Part shown: positions 35,338 to 44,902 of the stretch, in pieces
How the letters are laid out: every line of letters starts with the position of its first letter
Numbering within the stretch: the first letter of the stretch is position 1
DNA from: Planctomycetaceae bacterium
Lineage (GTDB): Bacteria; Planctomycetota; Planctomycetia; Planctomycetales; Planctomycetaceae
Assembly (NCBI GenBank): GCA_021732415.1
Contig: JAKFVC010000269.1
Coordinates: 1 to 49,874 of the forward strand
Reading direction: 5' to 3'
DNA length: 49,874 nt
Made by a program: the position numbers and the translations under genes
The notes under the pieces: generated by a model
Databases searched by the model: none
Told to the model about the DNA's origin: nothing
Seen by the model: only the letters and a program-made list of their open reading frames with translations

Positions 35338-36714
35338 ATGACTTCCCTCCACCCGCCTGGCGAAGGCCGGACCTTGCCGGCACGAACGCTCGTGCCGCCA
35401 AGTCCACCCGGCCATTGGTTGTGGGGACATCTCACCAGCTTTCGGAAGGACCGCGTCGCCTTTATGCGGCAGGTCGCGAAAGATTACGGCCGTGTGGTCG
35501 CGTTGCGGCTGGCACATCGCCGCGTCTGGATCGTCACCGAACCGGCTGTCATCGAATCGGTCCTCATCACGCGGGCTCGCGAGTTTCGAAAGCATTTCGC
35601 CCTCCGCCTGAATCGGGGAATTCTCAATAACGGCCTGCTGACCAGCGAAGGGGACTTCTGGTTGCGGCAGCGTCGCTTAGCACAACCGGCATTTCACCGC
35701 TCACATATCGCAACCTACGTCCCCACGTTTGTCGAACACACGCTGCGCATGCTGGCTCAGTGGAAGACGGGAGAGAATCGCGACATCCTGGACGACATCA
35801 TGTTGTTGACGATGGGGATTGCATCCCGAACGCTGTTTGGTGCAGACGGAGACAGCCACGGGCCACGCGTTCGCGGAGCGCTCGATGCCAGCCAGGAGGA
35901 ATTCGTCCGTCGACTCTCGCAACTCATTCAGATGCCGCAATGGGTGCCGACTCCGGGGAATCGCAAACTGGCCAAAGTCATCCGCGATCTGGATACCACC
36001 ATCTACGATTTCATCCGCCAGCGACGGGCGTCGGGCGAGCAGCATGACGATCTCCTATCACGCCTGCTGCATGCCCGGGATGACATGGACCACACGGGGA
36101 TGACCGACCAGCAACTCCGCGACGAATGCCTGACAATCTTTCTCGCCGGCCAGGAAACCACAGCCCTCGCCTTATCCTGGACTTGGTATTTATTGGCCCA
36201 GAATCCCGAAGCCGCTGCCCGCATCTACGCCGAAGTCGACGAAGTCCTGGGCGGACGCGCCCCCACGTTGGACGATTTGCCCCGACTGTCGGAAATCGAA
36301 CACGCACTGCTCGAATCAATGCGGCTCTATCCCCCGGCCTCTATCCTTGGCCGCGAAGCCACGGCCGATATGGAACTGGCCGGCTACTATTGCTCACGAG
36401 GTACGACGATCTTCATGCCGCAAGCGGTCGTCCATCGCGACTCGCGCTACTTCGCCAACCCCGATAGTTTTGATCCCACGCGTTGGCGCAACGACTTCGA
36501 GAAAAAGCTCCCCAAAGGAGCCTATTTCCCCTTCGGTGGGGGACCGCGCATCTGCATCGGCAATACGTTCGCGATGATCGAAATGACCCTGGTCGTGGCC
36601 CTGATTGCCCAGCGATTTCGCTTCACACTGGTCCCCGGTCAGACAGTCACCACCAAACAGCTATTCACGCTACGCCCGAGTCCGGGCGTACCGGCAACGA
36701 TCGTCGCCAGATAG
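35338..36714 (+). CDS. Cytochrome P450
   Basis: This 458-residue haem monooxygenase has all core motifs: I-helix AGQETTAL (270-277), ExxR as ESMR (Glu326, Arg329), and the haem loop FGGGPRICIG with axial Cys406, followed by NTFAMIEM. It begins PPSPPGHWLWGHLTSFRKD, the proline-rich start of soluble bacterial P450s, with no membrane anchor. The open frame continues upstream for 170 codons through the YciI gene in another frame and the repeats; that is artefactual, and ATG 35338 is chosen. No ferredoxin or reductase is adjacent. The group resembles CYP102/CYP4-like fatty-acid hydroxylases in layout; the substrate is unknown. Confidence 0.92.
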   Translation: MTSLHPPGEGRTLPARTLVPPSPPGHWLWGHLTSFRKDRVAFMRQVAKDYGRVVALRLAHRRVWIVTEPAVIESVLITRAREFRKHFALRLNRGILNNGLLTSEGDFWLRQRRLAQPAFHRSHIATYVPTFVEHTLRMLAQWKTGENRDILDDIMLLTMGIASRTLFGADGDSHGPRVRGALDASQEEFVRRLSQLIQMPQWVPTPGNRKLAKVIRDLDTTIYDFIRQRRASGEQHDDLLSRLLHARDDMDHTGMTDQQLRDECLTIFLAGQETTALALSWTWYLLAQNPEAAARIYAEVDEVLGGRAPTLDDLPRLSEIEHALLESMRLYPPASILGREATADMELAGYYCSRGTTIFMPQAVVHRDSRYFANPDSFDPTRWRNDFEKKLPKGAYFPFGGGPRICIGNTFAMIEMTLVVALIAQRFRFTLVPGQTVTTKQLFTLRPSPGVPATIVAR

Positions 36715-36725
36715 TCTGAATTTGC

Positions 36726-37211
36726 TCAATGCTTCGGCACCTGGATTTCGACACCATACCGTGGCGCCGCGGCGAGCAACTTCTCGAAGTCCGCTGGAGT
36801 CGGAACCGGTGCCGAGGTCGCACCCGGTTCGACAGGCTGGCCAACTTCGAAGAACATCTCTTCTAATCCTGCCGGAGCCACCGTGATGATCATTCTCGCG
36901 AGCTTCCCGCTCTCGTTTCGGAAGCTATGCACACTGCCAATGGGCATATTGGCAAACGTCCCTGCGGACGCCACGAATTGCTCATTCCCGACGCGAAAAG
37001 CAATCTCGCCTTCGAGAATATAGAACGCTTCCTCTTCGCGGCTATGACGATGCGGCGGCGGGCCGCCACCCGGTGGAACTACTGCCTCCCACATCGCATA
37101 CTTGCCAGCGGTCTGCTCGCCGGTTGCCAGGAAGCGATAGATGTCGCCAACGACGCCAATCGTCCGCCCAACACCGGGTAACGTCACAACGGGATGAGGT
37201 TCGATATTCAT
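36726..37211 (-). CDS. Cupin-domain protein
   Basis: This 161-residue single-domain cupin shows motif 1 as PPPHRHSREEEAFYILEG (His, His, Glu metal ligands) and motif 2 as PIGSVHSFRN (His ligand). A metal site is therefore intact. It is of the quercetinase/cupin_2 kind, but its activity cannot be assigned. I start at ATG 37211 with GGAG 6 nt upstream; the 16 codons before it (CGDESPQSK and so on) translate the palindromic repeat. It follows the PVC-type dehydrogenase on the same strand by 57 nt and is convergent with the P450, whose stop is 11 nt away. Confidence 0.85.
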   Translation of the reverse strand: MNIEPHPVVTLPGVGRTIGVVGDIYRFLATGEQTAGKYAMWEAVVPPGGGPPPHRHSREEEAFYILEGEIAFRVGNEQFVASAGTFANMPIGSVHSFRNESGKLARMIITVAPAGLEEMFFEVGQPVEPGATSAPVPTPADFEKLLAAAPRYGVEIQVPKH

Positions 37212-37224
37212 AGAGAACTCCGCA

Positions 37225-37262
37225 CCTTTGGACTGCGGTGATTCATCACCGCAGTCCAAAGG
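37225..37262. repeat. TTTGGAsTGCGGTGATTCA palindrome, copy 3 (compact)
   Basis: CCTTTGGACTGCGGTGA (37225-37241), a 4-nt centre, and the exact reverse complement (37246-37262). It lacks the roughly 70-nt spacer of copies 1 and 2. It ends 13 nt before the cupin ATG (minus strand) and 6 nt after the dehydrogenase stop. Confidence 0.88.
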
Positions 37263-37268
37263 AAGTGC

Positions 37269-40200
37269 TCACTCGGTCGGCAATGGTACTTGATCGGTGG
37301 ACATCAAATATGCCATCAAGTCGCGAATCTGCTCTTTCGTGAGAGTCTGCATTTGCCCGTCCGGCATTAATGAGCTCGTCGTCTGCTTTGACTCTTCGAT
37401 CTCTTTGCGGTCGATCGTGATCGGGGCCTGAGCCAACTGCAGGGTAATCGTCCGTTCGTTCTGTTCGCTCACTACACCACTCAGGACCCGCCCGTCCACT
37501 AACGTGACCACCAGAACGCGGAAATCGGCTCCGACGACTCCACTGGGATCGATGACATTCTCTAATAGATAATCCAGGTTCTTGCGATTCGAACCCGTCA
37601 GATCGGGCCCAACTTTGCGCCCGGCTCCATACAACACGTGGCAATTAGCACATGTCTTCTGATAGACCGAGCGTCCCGCACCGAGGTCCGCCTTGGCGAG
37701 TGTTGCCGAATTGAGTTCCGCTTTAAACCGTTCAATCATTTCCTTCTTTTCCGTCGGTGTGGTCCGCACATCCCCCCACAACTCGGTCAGTTGCTTCGTG
37801 AGATCTTTGTCTTCGAAGGAAAGAATCTGCCGGGCATGATAGGCCGAAATTTCCGACGGCTGGATCTGCTTGTCGCGCAGAGCCTTCAACAAGACCTTGG
37901 CATACGCCGGTCGCGAGATCAGCGTGTTGACCACTTCGCCGCGGGCCTCGGGGCTGAATCCACCGAGAACCTCGAGCAGTTTTGCTGGCGTATCAGCGGA
38001 GTCATATTGAGCCAACGCTCGCACCGCTTCAATGGACACCGCGCGATCACGCAGCAATCCTTGAAGCACCGCCGCAAAGCTGTCCGATTTCGCCTGGGCC
38101 AGTTCACGAATCGCCTGACCGCGTGCAGCGGGGTCAGCGCCTCCATCTTTCACCATCGCCTGCAGCGCTTCAATTGCCAGACCATCGCCAAACACCACTC
38201 CCAGTTCTTTGGTCGCCGTTTGAATTTCGGCGTTAGCACTAGCCAGAGTCTTCGCGCTGACAGCCTTCCAGGCCGCAGGCTGAGTCGCCTTGCGCCAGCC
38301 TTTCAAACCCAGCGACATGCCCACCAGGATATCGCGCTGCACATCGGGCGATGCCTTTTCGGCGATCTTCAACAACGCGTTCGCACCGGCGGGCGATTTC
38401 TCAATCTCTTCGGCCAGGCGACGAGCGATATTCTCCCGCAACATCGGCACCTGGGAAGCCGTCAACAACTCCACACTTTTCGCAGGGTCACGGGGAATGG
38501 CAGGCTCGATCCCCAGCCACAACATGTTGGGGAACATGCGGTCGGTGGCGAACTCTTTCCGCCCCGCCAAGGCCTTCGCAATCGGCCAACGATCTTCAAG
38601 CGGCAACTGTTGCAATGTCGAGGCGATATATAAAAGGACCAGGCCCGATTGATCCTTCTCAGCGGCGGTACGGAGCGCGTTCAGAATTTCAGGGGTGGCG
38701 GCATGGCCGGCGCCGATGTTGTCCGCGAGAAGTCGAACCATCCACACTCGATAGTGTTCGTCAGATATATCCAAACCGTAGGCCAGCACCAATGAGTCGA
38801 TTCCACCGGTGGCCTGGAGCGCCCACAAAGTCTTAAGCATCGCCACGGAATCTTTTGAGTTATTCTTTCCAACACCGGGCTTGCCCAGCTGTGAGGTTAA
38901 CTCGGCTCGCGTCTCCGAACTAAGAGTCCGGGCGACGACAGGTTTTGTAGTGGCTGCTCCGCCTGGAAGAAATGTCGCAGCAGTGCGTTCTTGCAAGAGT
39001 CGGCGGGCTTGCCGCGAATACCAGTCGTTCGTCGCAGCTTGCAATTGAATCAATTTAGAATCGCTGGCGTCAGCCAGGTCAAATGGTGCGAGAGGCTTCG
39101 GCTTCCCATAAGTCAATTTATAGATCCGACCACTAGTGCGATGCACGCCGTCATGGTCATGGCATTCGCCGGTATCACTCCAATCGGCAATGAACACTCC
39201 ACCGTCGGCGCCCGTGATCAAATCCATGCCGCGAAAGAAAGGATCCTTCATGAAGCACAGATCAGGACCGCGTTTCGCCGTGTATCCGGCCCCTTCGCGA
39301 ACCAGGATGTCACTGTTGATACGCAGGCCGTGCAAATTCAGCGTATAGACGCGGCCGCGATATTCTTCGGGCCAGTTATCGCCCTGATAGATCATCATTC
39401 CGATATGAGCATGTCCGCCACCCGCCGCGCTGGTTTTATCAGTCACCCCCTTGCGGATATCGTTCCATGCCTCGCCGGTATCCCAATGCACATGGCCCGC
39501 GACCTGGGCAATCAACTTGTAGGCATACGGATTGATATCGGTACCGAACATGCGCTGGGTATGAGCCCCCGGCACCACATGCCACAGGTGTCCGATGACC
39601 GTGTTGATGACGAACATTTCGCCCTGGGCAGTAAAGTCGGTCCCCCAGGAATTAGTCATCCCATGCATCACGGCTTCGGCCTTTTGGCGTGTCGGGTGAT
39701 AGCGCCAGACCCCCGTGTTGATCTTGAACCGTTGCGAGTCGCTCGCTCCGGGGGCACCAATACTGGAGGTCGCCAGAATTCCGTGCCGAGCATAGAGCCA
39801 ACCATCCGGCCCCCACTTCAAACCGTTCGCGGGAGTATGTCCCACCGAGTGATCGTTGATCCCGTCCAGTACGACAACGGGCGGACCATCGGGGATGTCA
39901 TCGCGATTGAGATCCGGAACGAACAGCAAATTCGGCAGGCAAATCGCCCAGACGCCGCCGAACCCGACTTCCACGCTGGTCAGCTTGACCGCCCCGTCCC
40001 AGAAGACGGTCCGCTTGTCGTGCTTCCCGTCGCCGTTGGTGTCTTCCAGGATCACAATCCGGTCGCGGAGTTTCACATCGTAGTTGCCCAGTCCGCTCCC
40101 CGCCCACGTGAAATTCTCCGCCACCCACAACCGGCCGCGTTCGTCCGTGGTGATGGCAATCGGGTTCTGCACCGCGGGTTCCGCAGCGAAGACGCTCAGT

Positions 40201-40364
40201 TCAAAGCCGGGCGGCAATTTGGCCGTCTTGACCACCTCATCGGGCGTCATTGGCTTTTCTTTGGATTTTTCCGAATCGTAGATCTCCGGAAATTCTTCAG
40301 CCGCAGCCCACGAGACACCCGCCAGAAACAGCGACAGACCGACAAATAAACAACGTAAGCGCAT
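37269..40364 (-). CDS. PVC-type membrane-bound dehydrogenase: propeller, HEAT repeats, cytochrome c (second)
   Basis: This 1031-residue protein has the same architecture as the protein at 6779 but is distant in sequence. Seen: a signal peptide (CLFVGLSLFLAGVSWAAAEE) and the propeller opening AKLPPGFELSVFAAEPAVQNP. Ca-loop-like DTNGDGKHDKRTVF and conserved HGMTNSWGTDF and ADGGVFIADWSDTGECHDHDG follow. Helical repeats run to about 880, and one haem site CANCH (C905, C908, H909) is followed by GPDLTGSNR and LMPDGQMQTLT. It is likely a periplasmic, haem-linked sugar or alcohol dehydrogenase. ATG 40364 is preferred (AGG about 8 nt upstream); ATGs at 40379 and 40406 are alternatives. The cupin gene follows. 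Confidence 0.87.
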   Translation of the reverse strand: MRLRCLFVGLSLFLAGVSWAAAEEFPEIYDSEKSKEKPMTPDEVVKTAKLPPGFELSVFAAEPAVQNPIAITTDERGRLWVAENFTWAGSGLGNYDVKLRDRIVILEDTNGDGKHDKRTVFWDGAVKLTSVEVGFGGVWAICLPNLLFVPDLNRDDIPDGPPVVVLDGINDHSVGHTPANGLKWGPDGWLYARHGILATSSIGAPGASDSQRFKINTGVWRYHPTRQKAEAVMHGMTNSWGTDFTAQGEMFVINTVIGHLWHVVPGAHTQRMFGTDINPYAYKLIAQVAGHVHWDTGEAWNDIRKGVTDKTSAAGGGHAHIGMMIYQGDNWPEEYRGRVYTLNLHGLRINSDILVREGAGYTAKRGPDLCFMKDPFFRGMDLITGADGGVFIADWSDTGECHDHDGVHRTSGRIYKLTYGKPKPLAPFDLADASDSKLIQLQAATNDWYSRQARRLLQERTAATFLPGGAATTKPVVARTLSSETRAELTSQLGKPGVGKNNSKDSVAMLKTLWALQATGGIDSLVLAYGLDISDEHYRVWMVRLLADNIGAGHAATPEILNALRTAAEKDQSGLVLLYIASTLQQLPLEDRWPIAKALAGRKEFATDRMFPNMLWLGIEPAIPRDPAKSVELLTASQVPMLRENIARRLAEEIEKSPAGANALLKIAEKASPDVQRDILVGMSLGLKGWRKATQPAAWKAVSAKTLASANAEIQTATKELGVVFGDGLAIEALQAMVKDGGADPAARGQAIRELAQAKSDSFAAVLQGLLRDRAVSIEAVRALAQYDSADTPAKLLEVLGGFSPEARGEVVNTLISRPAYAKVLLKALRDKQIQPSEISAYHARQILSFEDKDLTKQLTELWGDVRTTPTEKKEMIERFKAELNSATLAKADLGAGRSVYQKTCANCHVLYGAGRKVGPDLTGSNRKNLDYLLENVIDPSGVVGADFRVLVVTLVDGRVLSGVVSEQNERTITLQLAQAPITIDRKEIEESKQTTSSLMPDGQMQTLTKEQIRDLMAYLMSTDQVPLPTE

Positions 40365-40534
40365 TGCAAAACCTGTCATAGAGGGTTCGAAATCAGCAAG
40401 CCCCATTATGACGGAAATGATCGTGGCCCGGAAGTTTGGAGAGCATCTTCGTGTGCTGCCCGGCTGAGAGATTCAGACCACCGTCGAAGGGGTGTCGATG
40501 GAATCGATGCGGATACGCGTCGAATTTGGCCGAT

Positions 40535-42772
40535 TTAGGCCTCGACTTGAATCTGCCGCGTCGCTTGATTCGTATCCAAGCCACTGACGTCCGAGATTTG
40601 GATGCGCATGGAGCGGGTACCAGCGACCTTGTCGGTGGACTCGAAGCCGATGCTGTGCAGTAACGCTTGAACCGAGTTTTTCGTCGCATTGTTGTTGAAG
40701 CGAACGGCTAAGGCATCACCCTTTCTGCCACCCGAAACCGTCCCAATGAACGTCGATCCGAAGAACAGATTGCGGCCTTTGCGGGTGATGTCGTTTTGCT
40801 TCAGAACTGATAGTTTGTCCTTCGCCGTTTGGCCAGACACAGTCAGAACGGATGCAGAAAAGTTCAATGTTGGAGTGTCGATATCCGTGATGGTCGCAGA
40901 GGGATCAATCCCCACAATCTTCCGGCCGGAAGCGTGATAGACCAACGGTTGCGGGTCCAACGTAATCACCGGCGCATCGTCGACCGGGTTGACTCGGACT
41001 TCAAATAACTGCTTTACAGAATGGACACCGTCACTGACCGTGATGGTGATCGTTGCCAGACCGCTGAGATCTTGCGCCGGAGTTATCGTCACGGTAGGAC
41101 TCGCCCCTGTAGGGGTGATTACGATATTGGCATTCGGAATCAACGTCGTATCGGACGAGGTCGCGGTGACGACCAATGCATCCACATTACCGATCGGATT
41201 GGTCAGGGTGAAATGAATCTCTCCCGTGGAAGTATCTTCCTTGATCGTTTGAGGCTTAATCGTGCTGATCGTCGGCAAATCGATATCGAACATCCCCCAC
41301 AGCTCGTCGCCGACAACCCCGTCATTGGCCGCGAAGAACAACATGCCGTTCACATTAGTTAGTGAACTCGGCGAGGACCCCGGCAATCCGGCGCGGATGT
41401 TCGTCACCAGCGACGTCCCCACCGTCGTCCCGTCCGATTTCCACACTTCCGTCCCCGCGATCAGATCGTTCGAGGTGAAGTAAAGCGTACCATTGACGTT
41501 CGTCAACAGCCTGGGAAAAGACCCCGCCGCACCAGCATTAATGTCGGCGACCTGAACCGTCCCCAGATCCGTACCATTCGATTTCCACAATTCCTTGCCA
41601 CCCACGCCGTCGTTCGCACTGAAGTACAACGTGCCGTTCATCTCCGTGAACGAGCTGGGGTAGGAACTGGCCAGACCGGGTCGGATGTCCTGCACGCGAA
41701 CCGTCCCGCCATCCGTTCCGTCCGACTTCCACAACTCACGATCGCCGAGCGTAACAATGTTCGTACCGGGATCGTGAGGGTCGGGTTCGACAGAGATCAC
41801 CTGTTGGGCGCTGAAGTACAGAGTGCCGTTCACATTCGTCAGAGACTGCGGAGTTGAACTATATTTGCTGTAGCTACCGTCGACGATGTCCTTCACGCGC
41901 ACCGCCCCTCCTGCCGACACATCCGACTTCCACAATTCAACGCCTGTGATCCCGTCATTGGCGGAGAAATACAGCGTCCCATTCAAGTTCGTCAGATAGC
42001 TGGGCGAAGAATCCCCCGCGCCGGCATTGATATCCTGAACCTGCACTGTCCCGGCCCCTGAGCCGTCCGACTCCCACAATTCAACCCCGCTCACTCCGTC
42101 ATCCGCGGCGAAGAACAGAGTCCCATTCACAGCGGTCAGAGAACTCGGCGACGAGCTATTAACACCGGCAAAGATGTCCTTCACGAGGACCGTCCCGCCG
42201 GCGGTGCCGTCCGACGTCCACAATTCGACGCCGGTCGCTCCGTCGTTGGCGGTGAAATACAGCGTGCCGTTGACATTCGTCAGAGAACCCGGCAATGAAC
42301 TGCCTGCCCCCGCGACGATGTCCTTGACCTGAACCGTCCCGGCCTCCGTTCCGTCCGACTTCCAGAGTTCCACGCCGCTGGTCCCATCGTTCGCGGCGAA
42401 GTACAGGGTCCCATTCACATTCGTCAGTGAACTGGGGAACGAGAATCCCGATCCCGGATTAATATCCTTGACCAGTGCCGTTCCCGCAGCGGTCCCGTCC
42501 GACTTCCACAGTTCCCGACCGGCAGTCGCGGTGATGGCGGTGAAGAAGAGAGTTCCGTTCACATCCGTGAAATCGGCAGGGCTGGAGCTACTCGCGGCGA
42601 ACTGAGTATTAATATCCTTCACCAGGAGCGCGTTGATGCTCAACAGCACCCGTTCTTCCAACCACTCGCAGGCCAGTCGTTGAGACAGGACCGCGCCAGC
42701 CGCGACTCGCGGGGTAGTTCGAGACCGCTTCCCAACACGCCACATGAAATCAACGAACGGACGTAACAGCAT
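40535..42772 (-). CDS. ELWxxDGT-repeat surface protein
   Basis: This 745-residue protein starts with the planctomycete cell-surface sorting region ACEWLEERVLLSINA. Eight repeats of about 48-60 residues follow, each built as SSLTNVNGTLYFxANDGxxG, then ELWKSDGT, then VKDI (TIGR04534 type); one copy reads EVWKSDGT and a last half-copy ELWGMFD. After residue about 500 come a cadherin-like segment (TISTIKPQTIKEDTSTGEI) and a C-terminal domain with GRNLFFGSTFIGTVSGG. It is probably cell-surface or secreted. The C-terminal domain resembles that of the chimeric Ig-repeat protein. The start is the only ATG before the sorting motif. Confidence 0.85.
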   Translation of the reverse strand: MLLRPFVDFMWRVGKRSRTTPRVAAGAVLSQRLACEWLEERVLLSINALLVKDINTQFAASSSSPADFTDVNGTLFFTAITATAGRELWKSDGTAAGTALVKDINPGSGFSFPSSLTNVNGTLYFAANDGTSGVELWKSDGTEAGTVQVKDIVAGAGSSLPGSLTNVNGTLYFTANDGATGVELWTSDGTAGGTVLVKDIFAGVNSSSPSSLTAVNGTLFFAADDGVSGVELWESDGSGAGTVQVQDINAGAGDSSPSYLTNLNGTLYFSANDGITGVELWKSDVSAGGAVRVKDIVDGSYSKYSSTPQSLTNVNGTLYFSAQQVISVEPDPHDPGTNIVTLGDRELWKSDGTDGGTVRVQDIRPGLASSYPSSFTEMNGTLYFSANDGVGGKELWKSNGTDLGTVQVADINAGAAGSFPRLLTNVNGTLYFTSNDLIAGTEVWKSDGTTVGTSLVTNIRAGLPGSSPSSLTNVNGMLFFAANDGVVGDELWGMFDIDLPTISTIKPQTIKEDTSTGEIHFTLTNPIGNVDALVVTATSSDTTLIPNANIVITPTGASPTVTITPAQDLSGLATITITVSDGVHSVKQLFEVRVNPVDDAPVITLDPQPLVYHASGRKIVGIDPSATITDIDTPTLNFSASVLTVSGQTAKDKLSVLKQNDITRKGRNLFFGSTFIGTVSGGRKGDALAVRFNNNATKNSVQALLHSIGFESTDKVAGTRSMRIQISDVSGLDTNQATRQIQVEA

Positions 42773-43357
42773 GGGGGACCTGATCGAGTTTAACGACCCT
42801 GAAGTTTCAGGTTCGATTCTAAGAGGTATCGAGTCTCGTAATTAGTCGTCGTTGCCGGCGATTTGGTTCAGAAATACTTCAGGAACAACTCGAACGAATC
42901 TTAATCTGTGTGCAATTGACGTGTTCTGTCAAATACACGCCGGGCGTCATTGGAAATTTGCTGTCGCGCGTCGATTGAAAAAGCGATATTCTACGTCCTC
43001 TGTTGATATCTCCCTGTATTGCAAGGCCTTACAAAATTGCACGTGCCCAGTCAAAATCTGGTAACATGTGACGATTCTCCTTGAACTTGCCACCACGGTA
43101 CACTGAAATATCCCTAAGATTCGGCCAGTAGTGAAAAACATGCCGTCAGGTGAGGTCGCACCTGCCTCCGATTGATCCGAATTTGTCGTTGAAAACAACT
43201 CCACAAACTTTCTGTCTTCCGAGTGCCAAACATCGAACTTCCATCGAATGCACCGGTCAACGAAAGTCGAGCGGCCAATCTAGGTCCGGTGACTACGCAG
43301 GTTGCCGTGACGGATTTCGACCGCCACACTTAACACGATAAACGACTGAGGCTTAAT
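42773..43357. other. Divergent intergenic region
   Basis: These 585 bp separate the surface-protein gene (minus) and the exported protein (plus). The sequence is A+T-richer than the genes. I see no RNA gene, repeat or mobile element; short frames here have no recognisable domain. TGAGG at 43346 is the ribosome site of the next gene. Confidence 0.45.
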
Positions 43358-44758
43358 ATGTTACGGCGATACTTCGCGATGACCTTAATGGGTCTGATCG
43401 GCAGCCTGGGTTCCGCCGTTCAAGCCCAGAAACTCGGCATCGGTGTCGACGCCGTAACCCCGAAGCCTGACCTATCCGCCAGCGTCGTGGCGGACATTTT
43501 TGCCCAGCTCCAGAAACGCAAAATCAAACGCCTGGCAATTTGTCCGCGGGTGATTTCTCGCGACAAAGCGGGCGAGAATGCCGCCTTCGTGGGAGACCTG
43601 GGACCTCTCGCCGAGAGCTATGCGACGAATTTGCGAGAAGCGATCAGCCGCTTCAATGAAGACGGCGACTATCAGATCCAGATCGTGCCCGACGCTGCCA
43701 TTCGCGCTGCGCTGCGCGGTGTCAGAGCATCTGAACTCTACGACGACGCGGTCCTCAGCAAAGTGCGCACTCGCGCCGATGCGCTGTTGCTGCTCTACGA
43801 CAGGACGCCGGAAGCCGGGTTCGCCAAGGACGTTCAAATCCAGGCCGAAATGAACGACATCAGACAGGAAGGGCAGACTGACGAAGCGGTCAACCGCAGC
43901 TTCACGACGGCGTTAAGCTTGAGCGACGCCGCCTACGCCGGGCGCAGCTTTGTCGTCCGAAAGATCGGCGATGACAAGGTCCAGCCAGTTGGTCTCCGAC
44001 CGGCTAGAGATGTCCCGCAAGAAGCTGCCTTCGGTGTCGGGCTCGATTGGGAACGAATTCAGTACGCCCAACTGCAGGAGGGTGACCGGCACCCGTTGCA
44101 CGATGCTTCCAATCCGTTTGCCTTCCAGATTGTCGTGGGAGGGCAGCCGCGTGAAATCTGGTTTGATCCCCAGTCAGGCAACAAAGCTTACGTGGGCCTC
44201 GACCTGGAGGAAGAATTCGAGGTACGGCTGAATAACCATTCCAGCAAGCCGGTGCTGCAGGCTCTGCTGATCGATGGAGTGAATTCCATTTCGATGAAAC
44301 CGGACGTCCGGCAAGAAAGGCAACATCCGCTGCAGACTGACTTCTCGCGCCACTGGTTTATTAAGCCCGCCAAGACACATTATTCCATTGAAGGTTACCT
44401 GCAATACTGGAGGGGAAAAGTCGGCAAAGCAGCTTCCAAGTCGACTCACTTCAAGGTGACACAGACCATTGACGCTGATCCGACGAAGGCGGAAATCGAT
44501 AGTCGCAACGGACTGCTGACAGTCATCGTCTATGCCTTACGCAACGACGGATATGTGGAATACACCGAAGGGCTTCCTGCGACGTTTTCGGTCAACAGTC
44601 GAGGCGGTCCCAGAGGATTCAAATTTGGTATCGGGCCGGATCAGCAAACTGAACGAACAACTCAGGGGCAAGCTGGCGAACGGGGCCTCATGCTGAGCGC
44701 CATGACCGTTCACTATGTGGAATCACGGAGACTGAAAGAACTGAAAAACGCCAAATGA
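43358..44758 (+). CDS. Exported protein of unknown function
   Basis: This 466-residue protein has a clear signal peptide (MTLMGLIGSLGSAVQAQ). The N-terminal domain (about 30-180) reads KRKIKRLAICPRVISRDK, LGPLAESYATNLREAI and DALLLLYDRT. This order of a beta-strand, a helix labelled by synthetase-like SY-x-N, and a second strand is reminiscent of FlgO/CsgG-type lipoprotein domains, but I would not assign it. The C-terminal half looks beta-rich (YVGLDLEEEFEVRLNNHSSKPV) and could be Ig-like. TGAGG lies 7 nt before the ATG. It lies directly upstream of the WD40 kinase with a 144-nt gap, so it may belong to the same signalling unit (inference). Confidence 0.6.
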   Translation: MLRRYFAMTLMGLIGSLGSAVQAQKLGIGVDAVTPKPDLSASVVADIFAQLQKRKIKRLAICPRVISRDKAGENAAFVGDLGPLAESYATNLREAISRFNEDGDYQIQIVPDAAIRAALRGVRASELYDDAVLSKVRTRADALLLLYDRTPEAGFAKDVQIQAEMNDIRQEGQTDEAVNRSFTTALSLSDAAYAGRSFVVRKIGDDKVQPVGLRPARDVPQEAAFGVGLDWERIQYAQLQEGDRHPLHDASNPFAFQIVVGGQPREIWFDPQSGNKAYVGLDLEEEFEVRLNNHSSKPVLQALLIDGVNSISMKPDVRQERQHPLQTDFSRHWFIKPAKTHYSIEGYLQYWRGKVGKAASKSTHFKVTQTIDADPTKAEIDSRNGLLTVIVYALRNDGYVEYTEGLPATFSVNSRGGPRGFKFGIGPDQQTERTTQGQAGERGLMLSAMTVHYVESRRLKELKNAK

Positions 44759-44902
44759 TCGAGGAGAATCTGGTGTGACGAACGGTCCGGCCAAGCGTAT
44801 CTGGCCGGAGTTCGCGGTGCGTCACACTCCCCACCACCGTCGCCATTCACCAACTAATACCTCTGATAGCATCAATTTGTTCCTTCGCTGGAAATACGGG
44901 CC

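Noticed and set aside
38991-40349. 452-residue open frame antisense to the second PVC-type dehydrogenase
   Set aside because: It lies within the coding sequence of a conserved protein with a haem motif. No domain or ribosome site supports it.
42852-43064. 70-residue frame in the 42.8-43.4 kb intergenic region
   Set aside because: It has no ribosome site, no domain and unusual composition, and it lies in an A+T-rich promoter interval.
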